Shown here: in pieces, positions 10,301-17,716 of the stretch
Numbering within the stretch: the first letter of the stretch is position 1
Layout of the letters: each line of letters opens with the position of its first letter
Source of the DNA: Secundilactobacillus pentosiphilus
GTDB taxonomy: Bacteria > Bacillota > Bacilli > Lactobacillales > Lactobacillaceae
Assembly: GCF_002217985.1 (NCBI RefSeq)
Contig: NZ_BCMI01000021.1
Span: 1-45,161 of the forward strand
Length of the DNA stretch: 45,161 nucleotides
Direction of reading: 5' to 3'
Program-made: the position numbers and the translations under genes
The notes under the pieces: generated by a model
What the model was told of the DNA's origin: nothing
Seen by the model: the letters and a program-made list of their open reading frames with translations, nothing else
Database searches by the model: none

Positions 10301-11046
10301 TCCATATACGCGACGGCTTTATCGATCCCAGCGTTTGCTGCGAGTTCCCGGCCCTGTTGCAGCTCCTGTTTTGCCGTATCTAGTTGCTGTTGGATCAACG
10401 GTAAAAGCTGTTCCTGCACGATTTGGCTGGCCATTAAGGGACCATCAACCTGATAGGGCTCAGCTAACGTTTTTAGCCACGTCTCGGGATCCGGTTTAGC
10501 GCCCATGAATTGGAACACCTGCATCACTTTATCCGTGAGGCCATCATCGCTGCGGTCACTTGAAAAATTGGTCGCTAGCCGTTTAAAGGCACCGTCTTCA
10601 TCATCTTGGTATAGCTGTTCACGAACATCGTTCCAAACTTCATCTTGCAGCAGCGCACTTTCCGACTGGTCACCGAGGATCCGAAAAACGGGATCCAAAT
10701 CGATCAAATAATAATACCGCTCCACGATTCGCTGACAAAAGGCATCCAGCGTACTAATATCAGCTACTGGCAAAACCGCTAACTGGCGGGATAGGTAACG
10801 CTGTTCGCTAGCGTCGGCTTGACTGATCTGCTGTCTAAGGGCCGTTTCGATCCGGTCCTTCATTTCCGCCGCCGCGGCCCGCGTGAAGGTCACGATGAGG
10901 AGGTTTTCCAGACTCTCATGGGCCAGGATCATATTGATAACGCGATCCACCAAAACCCGCGTTTTACCGGAACCAGCGGAGGCTGATACCAGCAAATTCG
11001 TTTGGTGAGTGTCTAATACTTGTTGCTGACTCTTAGTGTACTTCAC
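7354..11046 (-). CDS. addA: ATP-dependent helicase/nuclease subunit A (AddA/RexA)
   Basis: The UvrD-like helicase and nuclease subunit of the AddAB complex, which resects double-strand breaks for RecA. Motifs run in order: Walker A SASAGSGKT (residues 21-29), motif II DEYQDTN, motif III GDIKQSIYRFR, motif V TIHGSKGLEFPVVF and motif VI LYVALTRAEQ. The C-terminal RecB-like nuclease domain shows IDGYF, LFDYKTD and YEGQLRLYA. At 1230 residues it is full length. The start is the GTG at 11046 (VKYTKSQQQ), because AGAGGAGGT lies just upstream inside addB. The longer frame would add 32 residues of addB antisense-like sequence. It overlaps addB by 14 bases, so the two are translationally coupled. Confidence 0.97.
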   Translation of the reverse strand: MKYTKSQQQVLDTHQTNLLVSASAGSGKTRVLVDRVINMILAHESLENLLIVTFTRAAAAEMKDRIETALRQQISQADASEQRYLSRQLAVLPVADISTLDAFCQRIVERYYYLIDLDPVFRILGDQSESALLQDEVWNDVREQLYQDDEDGAFKRLATNFSSDRSDDGLTDKVMQVFQFMGAKPDPETWLKTLAEPYQVDGPLMASQIVQEQLLPLIQQQLDTAKQELQQGRELAANAGIDKAVAYMDSLLSPLSEFHMDELSWDGLRLGLNEFPWGRLPSIGKKAAEYDDYQAIKETYVTHRDNAKDALETAAKLMPLPEAETTEAMKNSQGIVAELAAVVQKFATAYDAEKRRRHVWEFSDIEHFALQILQTKSPEAVAVQKQLSQDYHEIMVDEYQDTNELQEAIVTTLAHEHPGNLFMVGDIKQSIYRFRLAEPKLFIDKFNRYQEDPAAGREITLAENFRSMKNVDDFTNLIFTQIMDEQLGQIKYAGSAKLVYGASYPDTLPNVASLMIYDTEAPTTAEADEVPDGDEGQVTLIAQKIRELLAQDTQIWDRSNQAMRPLKYQDIAIIASTKKNNLEIQDQFGRADIPVQINDAQSYFKTTEVQIMMSMLKLIDNPYQDIPLAAVLRSPIVGLNENELAYLRITDKTDDYYSALLHFAHAYHTEYAGNQYADELYPKIQKFLEQLNQFQTTARQKQLATLIWQIYQTTGFLDYVAGMPAGPQRQANLHALYERAADYEQNGFKGLFQFVRFIERMQKNDHDLAEAKTRATENAVQVMTIHGSKGLEFPVVFLLNASKKFNLQDLTDRAILNNQLGIGIDYFDPEKRVTAPTLPKLVIQAATRKEALAEEMRKLYVALTRAEQRLYIVAACKGQSSLLTRWSAANHDDSLVLNANLREKTHNFLDWIGLALMRHPKFKLNPEKKVLPALKEDDTQFEVNFYSADDLIGMGPRLKAETGDKWLQDLKKQAAASDYAEVNVDEIDQLMNFSYQHQAETQTTAYQSVSEIKRLFEDPDLKQLGDFQPNWQTAQGGNRFVTHELAQPAFMQTINEPTAAEVGTATHLIFQELDLSQPVDLSAVQAVINRLVDQKVMQRPVADRIKQEQVVNFFASEFGQTILQHRDSLKRETPFSLLLPAKAAFATVEDETAKILIHGIIDGYFVTEEGVTLFDYKTDHSQPTAAGIEKVKHRYEGQLRLYALALEKMLHQPVKHQYLYLLSIDQLVRV

Positions 11047-14000
11047 GGCGTTCGACCTCCTCTTTAATTTGTCGTAAGATCTCGTCAGCCTTAGACGGTG
11101 CCGACTGCAGCCGGTAACTGTTCTCCGGCAGCATTGGATCAAACTGCATAATCGCGGTATACGGTGAATTGGTCATGGCCGTTGGCCCGCTCAGCGGTTT
11201 ATACGGGTTGATATCAACCTGACCGCTGAAAATACTATCCCCCGCTTCAGTAATTTTCATCTCAGTGTATTTCAACAGGTTTTCCAGTTGAGCCATAGTA
11301 ATGATCGAATTGGATTTTGAAGCTGAGCCGTCCTTCTTGAATTTAAACGGAAAGACCTTGGCCGCTTCGCTGACTGAAAGCTTCGGTTCCAGTCCGTGAA
11401 GCAGGTCATCGTCTGCGACCAGCACCCCTTCGTAGCGTTCTTTCGCTAGCAAGGCGCTAGAAACATCCGTTTTAATATCACTCGGCTTTAACCGCGGATT
11501 TTGCAAGTGCAAATAGAGCGCACCCGCCAACTGAGCATCCGGGTCATCGGCAATTAAGCCCATGTTTTGCTGAACCACGTCTAGATAAGTCATCATCTGC
11601 ATGGCAATGCCTTCATAAATATCGTTGAACTTAACCGTGTGTTCACTGGACTTATAATCCACGATGCCGATGTACTGGTTATTCGGTAGTTTCAGCGTAT
11701 CAATGCGGTCGATCTTGCCGCGGACACGGATCTGCTTCTTCTTTGGCAAGTCAAATACCAGCGGCGGTAAACCGTCTTCCGCGCCGATATGACCGAATAA
11801 AACTTCCGTCTTCCGGGCACGCACTGGTGTGTACTGGCTCTGTTTATGAAACGTCACTGCCATTTGCCGGACAACGCCGATCAGCTGTTTCTTGATGAAC
11901 GCCATTCGGTGACTGCTATTCAAAATCGCGTACTGCAAGTTCTTAGGGTCGTTCAGGATCTGACCGGTAATGTCATCGATCAACTCGTTGATCTGCTGCT
12001 CATCCAGATCCGCCAAATCAATCTTTTCCGCGTTGACCCGCTTCATTAAGTGATCCATGGCAGCGTGGAAGAATTCCCCGGTATTGGCCGGCGACAGTTC
12101 AAATTCGTCCCGCTCACGCAGTTTCAGGCCGTATTTTAAGAAGTAAGCATACTGGTTACGATAAAATTCTTCCAGTTTTGAGATAGAACTATTGATGGTA
12201 CTGCCGTATAGACCGGTAACGATTTCAGCGTCTAACTGGGCGGGTACGTTGCGGTAGGAAATACTGCCCAGCAACTTTTCCGTCAGCGTCCGTGTATCCC
12301 CCTGGTTAAGTACCCGGTAAACGTATTGCCACGCCGGGCTTAACTGCACGTTGCGTTCCCGGCTGTCGTTACTAGCTTGAATCAGGTGCCGTAACGTTGC
12401 CCGCTTAGCCCCCAAATAAGGTTTGAGATCATGCTGATCAGCCTGCGGTGTAGCCGTATGACTGATAATCGGCAAATTAAAATGCTTTTGAATTCGTGAC
12501 AGGTACGGACTGATCTGGTTTTGATCATCGTCGCCCGCGTTGATCGGGTAAGTAAAAATCAGCCGCTCACTGGGTGTCATAAACGCTAAGTAGTTAATGT
12601 AAGGCTCGCCCTGTAAAGTCATAATACCGTCATCGTTTAAATACTCGCCTTCTGGCAGCGTTAATTTTTGCCGGTCCTGATCATTAAGTAAGTGTGTCGG
12701 TAACGTGGTATCCGGCATGGTTTTATCTGTGGAACCGATCATAAAGGTGATCTTGCGGTTATCCATCTGAATGATCCCGCTTTCCGAAATCATCACCTGG
12801 TCTAGCGTTGACGGGATCTGAGAATAATTCGCACCCTCAAACCCAGCTTGCAGCAGTGCCAAAAAGTCCTGCGACTGAAACAGCCGGTCGCCTAAGATCG
12901 TGACGTATTCATCCAACAAGTTACAAAATGTCTGCCAAACCTGCTCCGGCTGGCCGGCTTGCACTAAGTCACCGGCATCGATTGCCTGGTCACGCCAAGC
13001 CATTAACCGGTCCTCTACCCCGTTTTTAGTCATAAAGTCCACTAAGAGGGTCGCAGCTTCCCGGCCATTGTTAACCTGGTCTAATTTTTGATAAAAAGGT
13101 ACCAGTGTGTCGCGGACAAACCGGCGAATACCGTTGATCTGATCTGAAGTCGCCTGATCATCACTGGTTGCCGTGCCTAAATCATCGCTTTGCAGCCGGG
13201 CATAGGGCCAGTCCTCTTTTTGCAGCCAGCGGGGGCCTTGATAGCCCATTTTTAACACCCAGTTTTCAGTCTTAAATAAGGCGTCGCGAAAATCATCAAC
13301 CGCCATATACTGGCCGTCACCGGTTTTAGGGATCAGCAGTTCCGTTTTGAGCAGCCGCATGATATCGGCGTACTGAAAATGCTTGCGTTTGATTTCAAAC
13401 ACCGCGTCGATCAGCTCTACTAGCGGGTGATCCGCCATGGACTGCTGAACATCACTAAAATACGGAATTTCTTGGGCATTCATAATGGGGGCCAAAATGG
13501 TTTCGTACTGATCCAAATGCCGGGTGACAATTAGAAAATCGCGATAGCGGTAGCCCTTTTCAACCACCAACTGCCGAATCATGGTTGCTACTCGCGAAAC
13601 TTCCGCGTACCGGTTATCTGCTTGAATGATTTGTAGCCGATCAGGTTGCTGCAGCGTTTCCGTCTGCGTTGAGGTGACTCCTGTGGCCGTGTTCTGCCAA
13701 TAGTTTTCCAGTTGCTGCAGTTCTGGTGTTGTACGTGGGGTAATTGCTTTAATATCGCGTAAAACTGGTACTGACAGCGCCCGAGCAGTTTGGTAGAGCC
13801 GCATATACGTCCGGGAAGGCTGGTAAAATAAACTTTGCTCGTTAACAGCATCAGGCGTTGGCGTTCCCTGATCCAGGATCAAAGCAATTTTCACTTCAGC
13901 AGCTCGTTTCATCAACGTAGACAGTAATTTCATTTCCTGAGCGGAGAACTGCGTTTGAGAAAAACCGTCAAAGTAAAAATGGGCGTGGCTTAAATCAACA

Positions 14001-14596
14001 TCCTCTAAATACGTACTCAGCTGATTCAGCAGATCCGTATTGGCGACGTACTTATTGGTCATCGCCTGCTCAAAACTATCGTAAATCAATACCAAATCAT
14101 GTAACTTAGCGTCTAAATCAGCGCTGGTACCCGTCATTTTCTTAGCTACTTGGTCCAGATCAAGAACACTGACCTGGCCGGTTTTCAACTCTAATATTTG
14201 CCGGGTCAGTAAACTGATGAACCCCGGCCGGTCGGCTTCACCAGCAAACAGCTTCAGTTCATCTTGATGGTCTAAAATCGCCTGATAAACCAGCATGTTC
14301 ATCCCCGCTTGCGAGATTCGCGGTAACTGATAAGCCGGCGCGTTTTTCATGAAGAACCAAGCCAACCGAGTCAGTGAAAGTACCTGAACGCCTGATTGAG
14401 CGTAAGCCTCGTTTTCAGCGCCGGATAGTTTAGCAAGTTTTGTAAGTACTTGAACTTCGGATTCAAATTTAATATGGTTCGGTACCAAATAGTAAAACTG
14501 ATCATTGGGATGTTCCTGCTGAGCCTTTGCAAGTTCTGACAGCAGACTTTCCTCATGATCAACACTCGCTTTTCCAATCACAAATTGTAACGTCAT
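11033..14596 (-). CDS. addB: ATP-dependent deoxyribonuclease subunit B (AddB/RexB)
   Basis: The scaffold and second nuclease subunit of AddAB, 1187 residues. The C-terminal nuclease core is visible as VRGKIDRID, IGIVDYKSS and AMQMMTYL. The N-terminus keeps the family start (LQFVIGKAS), but the Walker A of Bacillus AddB (GxSGSGKT) is degenerate. The protein has only one cysteine (in QTFCNLL), so the four-cysteine iron-sulfur cluster of Bacillus AddB is absent. Both losses fit the RexB branch found in lactic acid bacteria. GAAAGGAAC precedes the ATG. It is first in the operon, with a LexA-type box in its promoter. Confidence 0.95.
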   Translation of the reverse strand: MTLQFVIGKASVDHEESLLSELAKAQQEHPNDQFYYLVPNHIKFESEVQVLTKLAKLSGAENEAYAQSGVQVLSLTRLAWFFMKNAPAYQLPRISQAGMNMLVYQAILDHQDELKLFAGEADRPGFISLLTRQILELKTGQVSVLDLDQVAKKMTGTSADLDAKLHDLVLIYDSFEQAMTNKYVANTDLLNQLSTYLEDVDLSHAHFYFDGFSQTQFSAQEMKLLSTLMKRAAEVKIALILDQGTPTPDAVNEQSLFYQPSRTYMRLYQTARALSVPVLRDIKAITPRTTPELQQLENYWQNTATGVTSTQTETLQQPDRLQIIQADNRYAEVSRVATMIRQLVVEKGYRYRDFLIVTRHLDQYETILAPIMNAQEIPYFSDVQQSMADHPLVELIDAVFEIKRKHFQYADIMRLLKTELLIPKTGDGQYMAVDDFRDALFKTENWVLKMGYQGPRWLQKEDWPYARLQSDDLGTATSDDQATSDQINGIRRFVRDTLVPFYQKLDQVNNGREAATLLVDFMTKNGVEDRLMAWRDQAIDAGDLVQAGQPEQVWQTFCNLLDEYVTILGDRLFQSQDFLALLQAGFEGANYSQIPSTLDQVMISESGIIQMDNRKITFMIGSTDKTMPDTTLPTHLLNDQDRQKLTLPEGEYLNDDGIMTLQGEPYINYLAFMTPSERLIFTYPINAGDDDQNQISPYLSRIQKHFNLPIISHTATPQADQHDLKPYLGAKRATLRHLIQASNDSRERNVQLSPAWQYVYRVLNQGDTRTLTEKLLGSISYRNVPAQLDAEIVTGLYGSTINSSISKLEEFYRNQYAYFLKYGLKLRERDEFELSPANTGEFFHAAMDHLMKRVNAEKIDLADLDEQQINELIDDITGQILNDPKNLQYAILNSSHRMAFIKKQLIGVVRQMAVTFHKQSQYTPVRARKTEVLFGHIGAEDGLPPLVFDLPKKKQIRVRGKIDRIDTLKLPNNQYIGIVDYKSSEHTVKFNDIYEGIAMQMMTYLDVVQQNMGLIADDPDAQLAGALYLHLQNPRLKPSDIKTDVSSALLAKERYEGVLVADDDLLHGLEPKLSVSEAAKVFPFKFKKDGSASKSNSIITMAQLENLLKYTEMKITEAGDSIFSGQVDINPYKPLSGPTAMTNSPYTAIMQFDPMLPENSYRLQSAPSKADEILRQIKEEVERREVH

Positions 14597-14674
14597 GATG
14601 TTTGTTCCTTTCTATCAATATGAAACCGCGAACCCGATTAAAACCGGTTATTGCTCGGTATTTTTGCTGATTTT

Positions 14675-14707
14675 ATCATAGCATATTTGAACGTTTGTTC
14701 GAACGTT
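14675..14707 (-). promoter_or_regulatory. addBA promoter with LexA (DinR) box
   Basis: Minus strand: TATGAT -10 at 14675-14680, with a weak TTCGAA -35 17 bases upstream (14698-14703). The spacer contains CGAACAAACGTTCA (14688-14701), which matches 13 of 14 positions of the Bacillus SOS consensus CGAACRNRYGTTYG. LexA bound there would cover the polymerase site, so SOS control of addBA is likely. The promoter is about 95 bases before the addB start. Confidence 0.7.
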
Positions 14708-14747
14708 TTAAAGACTTTAAACTGAATTATTTTAGTATCTTAATTCG

Positions 14748-14785
14748 CAAAAAAACGACGAAGTCCTGCGTAGGACTTCGTCGTT
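14748..14785 (-). terminator. Terminator after the PfpI-family gene
   Basis: A perfect 14 bp stem (14754-14767 with 14772-14785) and a GCGT loop. The minus strand ends in seven T residues, a classic rho-independent terminator. Confidence 0.92.
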
Positions 14786-14815
14786 GTCGATTGTTATTGA
14801 TTTTTAAAGACGCCG

Positions 14816-15325
14816 TTATTTTGCCAGCGCTGCAACTAGTGCTTGATTGAATGCCGGAATATCTTTTGGCTCCCGGCTGGTAATCAGATTGCCGTCAATA
14901 ACTACTGGCTGATCGCAAACTCGTGCGCCAGCGTAATAGAGATCTGGCTGCACGGTCAGATAAGACGTCATCGTTCGGCCGTGAACCAGACCGGTTTGAA
15001 TCATCAATTGAGGACCGTGGCAAAGGGCTGCTATGAGTTTATTGGTCATCAAGAAGTGCCTGGTAAACGCAACGAATCGGTTATCTGCACGTAACTGATC
15101 CGGTGAAAAGCCACCGGGAATGTAAAGCGCATCAAAGTCTTCAGGGTTAACTTCAGCAATCGAACGATCAATCATAATCGCGGTACCATGCTTACCGGTA
15201 ACGGTTGTTTTTTCAAAGCCAATTACCGTAACATCATGTCCGGCATCACGAATCGCTTTTACTGGATCAACAAATTCAACGTCTTCTACCAAATCGGTAA
15301 CGACAATTGCAACTTTTTTCATCAT
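14816..15325 (-). CDS. DJ-1/PfpI family protein
   Basis: A 169-residue single-domain class I glutamine-amidotransferase-like protein. The nucleophile elbow is AALCHGPQ with Cys102 followed by His103. The conserved glutamate is in the LVEDVEF segment and the strand YIPGGF precedes the elbow. Relatives (YfkM, PfpI, DJ-1) are general stress proteins credited with protein deglycase or chaperone activity. The ATG at 15325 follows AAAGGAGG by 5 bases; a second ATG directly after it is also possible. It diverges from an HxlR regulator, an arrangement often seen for oxidant- or electrophile-responsive pairs, so regulation by that neighbour is inferred. Confidence 0.92.
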   Translation of the reverse strand: MMKKVAIVVTDLVEDVEFVDPVKAIRDAGHDVTVIGFEKTTVTGKHGTAIMIDRSIAEVNPEDFDALYIPGGFSPDQLRADNRFVAFTRHFLMTNKLIAALCHGPQLMIQTGLVHGRTMTSYLTVQPDLYYAGARVCDQPVVIDGNLITSREPKDIPAFNQALVAALAK

Positions 15326-15441
15326 GTGTTCCTCCTTTTTGTGTAAGTCCATTATCAAGGCTCACGCGCCAATCGGCAATAACGCACTTTTTTGTGCCCT
15401 TACCTTTTAAGAAACACCCGTAAATTTCTGATTCATATTCA

Positions 15442-15515
15442 TTGTCCTACCTGAAGCTCTGGTATATCATTTTACTTTACTTAGTCACATATCACGTGAA
15501 GCGGTCACGATGTGA
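15442..15515 (+). promoter_or_regulatory. Promoter and possible operator of the HxlR gene
   Basis: TTGTCC (15442-15447), 17 bases, TATCAT (15465-15470). Downstream of it an imperfect inverted repeat, TCACAT ... ATGTGA (about 15484-15514), with inner CACGTG and CACG, lies in the leader, where an autoregulator could bind. The operator is a guess from symmetry only. Confidence 0.45.
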
Positions 15516-15538
15516 AAATCGCCTTTGAGGAGGACAAT

Positions 15539-15925
15539 ATGACTGACACATTAAGACGGTATACACAGGAAAAAATCCGCAAAAAAGATTTCGATTGTGC
15601 CAAGGAATACACGCTTTCGATGTTTTCAGGCAAATACAAAATCGTAATGATCTACCACCTATTTCACGATGGCACCATGCGTTTTAATCAAATCCAGCGG
15701 TTATTAGACGACGCAACGCACAAAATGCTAGCCCAGCAGCTAAAGGAATTAGTCGCCGATGGTCTGGTGATCCGTCGTGAAGAAACAATCCACAACCGTA
15801 AAGCTGTGTACTATAGTCTGACAGAAACTGGTGAAAGCTTGATGCCCATTATCGAGGCTATGTTTAGCTGGGGCACAGGCCGGCTAGAAGAATTGCAATT
15901 GGAAAATAACTTTAAGTTGCATTGA
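15539..15925 (+). CDS. HxlR family transcriptional regulator
   Basis: A 128-residue winged-helix protein of the HxlR/DUF24 family. It shows the family signature DCAKEYTLSMFSGKYKIVMIYHL (the recognisable C-x(3)-YTL...GK-K core), a helix-turn-helix (MRFNQIQRLL ... LAQQLKELVADGLV) and the wing RKAVYYSLTETG. Cys20 sits where redox-sensing members keep their reactive cysteine, so thiol-based sensing is possible. The start is the ATG at 15539, with GAGGAGG 6 bases upstream; the longer frame from 15512 lacks a site. It diverges from the PfpI gene, which it probably regulates. Confidence 0.92.
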   Translation: MTDTLRRYTQEKIRKKDFDCAKEYTLSMFSGKYKIVMIYHLFHDGTMRFNQIQRLLDDATHKMLAQQLKELVADGLVIRREETIHNRKAVYYSLTETGESLMPIIEAMFSWGTGRLEELQLENNFKLH

Positions 15926-16117
15926 CCAAGATTCGCCATCATTTCTAATCCAACTACTCCAAGAACTAATTTTCTTTATTTAATGCAACTAATGGTTGTC
16001 AAACCAGAAGGTAAGCATTCCGATTCTCCCCAAAATAGCTACTTACGAATAATCTAGTGATGCTAACAGCAACTCACTAATACGTATTAGCCATCAAGTT
16101 TAGGGAGAGTTTTTCTT

Positions 16118-16613
16118 ATGAAATCTTTTATTAAATATTCATCATTAGCTTTTGCTACTGCACTATTGAGTACTGGTATTATTGAATCAGGTGTAAATGT
16201 ACAGCAGGCACATGCTGCTACAACGCCTGATAAAACTCAAACAGCTACTAAAAACACAGAATCTACAGGCAACACCACATTTATTAACAGAGGATCAGTC
16301 TTGAAATTTAATTTCAGCTAAGTTAGAATCAGCAACAGAGGCACAAAAACAACAAATTCAACAAAAAATTAAAGCTTCTACGAATATAGAAAAAGATGGC
16401 AATGATACTATTGCAACAGTTTCAGACATTTCCATTGAAAGAGCCTATACGTCTGTACTAGATCCCTCTGCTTTGATCGTAAGCGTTCGTTCAGCAGGTA
16501 AAACCAAAATTGTTTGGCATGGGGCAGCTAAAAAAGGTAATGTTGATTTATTTAAGTGTCAAATAGCTAAATTGGCTAAAAAATCTACTAAATTAGGAGT
16601 CAGTCATGATTAA
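16118..16613 (+). pseudogene. Frameshifted secreted protein gene
   Basis: The first frame (16118-16321) encodes 67 residues: a clear signal peptide with a likely cleavage after AHA (residues 31-33), then a Thr/Lys-rich start of a mature protein. It stops at TAA 16319. The next frame is open from just after the TGA at 16302 through to TAA 16611. It gives about 100 more residues with a good protein-like composition, including LESATEAQKQQIQQKIKAS and KTKIVWHGAAKKGNVDLFK. A single extra base (or two missing) in 16305-16318 explains both. The intact product would be a secreted protein of about 165 residues. I do not recognise the family. AGGGAGAG precedes the ATG. Low GC suggests recent acquisition. 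Confidence 0.65.
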
Positions 16614-16911
16614 TATGAAGTCAATAAAAGAAACGTTTGCCACACAGTTTACCCATAAATCGTATCGTATAATGCAAATCATAACCGGGACTGCTCTAGT
16701 TTTAGCAATTGCGTTAAACTTCTTCAGAGCGACTCACAATTTTGCAATTGGACTAATCTCGTTTTCTTATTTTATGTGTGTTGACTTACTTATTTTTCGC
16801 CTCTGCAAAACTAACCTAAATCTAATTCTATGTCTTATTTTAGGCATGCTACTTCCTATCTTTTTATTTTCCCCAATATTGATAGTATTAGCCTTTGCTG
16901 CTAGTTATTAA
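16606..16911 (+). CDS. Small hydrophobic membrane protein, 101 aa
   Basis: Three to four hydrophobic segments are visible (residues about 21-38, 46-63, 72-100) after a basic N-terminus. No family is recognised. AGGAG lies 6 bases before the ATG at 16606, inside the 3' end of the frameshifted secreted gene, and the two overlap by 8 bases, so they were translationally coupled. A secreted product followed by a coupled small membrane protein recalls bacteriocin/immunity pairs, but nothing in the sequence proves that. Confidence 0.65.
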   Translation: MINMKSIKETFATQFTHKSYRIMQIITGTALVLAIALNFFRATHNFAIGLISFSYFMCVDLLIFRLCKTNLNLILCLILGMLLPIFLFSPILIVLAFAASY

Positions 16912-17195
16912 ATTAACGGCCAGTTAAACTTAATTTACAATTTTGATAGGTTACCAAAAGTCATCTAGGTATAGAGTCCTCCACACTACTCCATAATTTC
17001 TAGTCTATCCTCAAAGAAAGATTGTTTCACATGAAACTTTGACCGGGTATATTCAACAATAGGACATGTGACATAAATCTATATCGACAAGGATTTAATC
17101 TAACCTCTTGGCTAAAACACATCTTAAAATTTGCTTTAGTTTATTACTTAAATATATATAGCCTTAGCCTGTTCCACAACCCAGATTTCCGGCCA
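16912..17195. other. AT-rich intergenic stretch with a parS-like site
   Basis: No gene is visible here. The one clear signal is TGTTTCACATGAAACT at 17023-17038, which matches 14 of 16 bases of the ParB-binding parS consensus TGTTTCACGTGAAACA, keeping both TTTCAC and TGAAAC arms. The rest is low-GC sequence without a good promoter or ribosome site. Confidence 0.45.
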
Positions 17196-17252
17196 TATAA
17201 CACCAAAGAACACCATCCCGATAAACTCGGAATGGCGTTCTTTGGTGTTATA
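17196..17252 (-). terminator. Long hairpin after the 116-aa gene
   Basis: A perfect 16 bp stem (17196-17211 with 17237-17252), with further partial pairing inside. It sits 34 bases beyond the stop of the minus-strand 116-residue gene. A T-run is lacking, so it may be a transcript end or a stabilising hairpin. Confidence 0.55.
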
Positions 17253-17285
17253 TTCGGGAATCTAGCGAGTTGTGTCACACCCTTT

Positions 17286-17636
17286 TCATTCCTGATTTAC
17301 TTGAATATAGTTTTCCTTCAAAACAGCGTTGGTATAGCGTTCCAAATCAGCTAACGCTTCCGGATCATCGTTTTGATGCGCAGCTTTACTTTCCGCGATC
17401 GCCCACTTAGCCAAATTATCCGTGATTGGCACAATATCCTGCAGAATATGCATTTTAGCCTGATCTGCGTGTGCTTTCCGAATGGATTTGAAACTTTCGT
17501 AATCGGTGATCAAGCGTAAATTATCGCCACTCGAAAATTCAGTTGACTCGAAAATAATGAAGTGAGATTTTTGGTTGGCTTCGTCCATTTGCGACTTCAG
17601 CATATCCAATTGCTCAGGATTCGTTTTAATCGTCAC
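17286..17636 (-). CDS. Hypothetical cytosolic protein, 116 aa
   Basis: A small acidic, soluble protein with a helical second half (AKWAIAESKAAHQNDDPEALADLERYTNAVL) and no recognised family. The start is GTG at 17636, with AGAGGTGAT upstream. It lies 80 bases after proA on the same strand, with no obvious terminator between, so read-through from proBA is possible. Confidence 0.8.
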   Translation of the reverse strand: MTIKTNPEQLDMLKSQMDEANQKSHFIIFESTEFSSGDNLRLITDYESFKSIRKAHADQAKMHILQDIVPITDNLAKWAIAESKAAHQNDDPEALADLERYTNAVLKENYIQVNQE

Positions 17637-17716
17637 GGCGCATCACCTCTTTACACTCATTTTAACAAATTTTCACTCTGTAAACGAGATGCAATGAGGC
17701 CTTTAACGCTTTTTTA

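Noticed and set aside
7354-11142. Longest addA frame beginning at 11142
   Set aside because: The first 32 codons lie inside addB and lack a ribosome site; GTG 11046 has AGAGGAGGT and matches the AddA family start.
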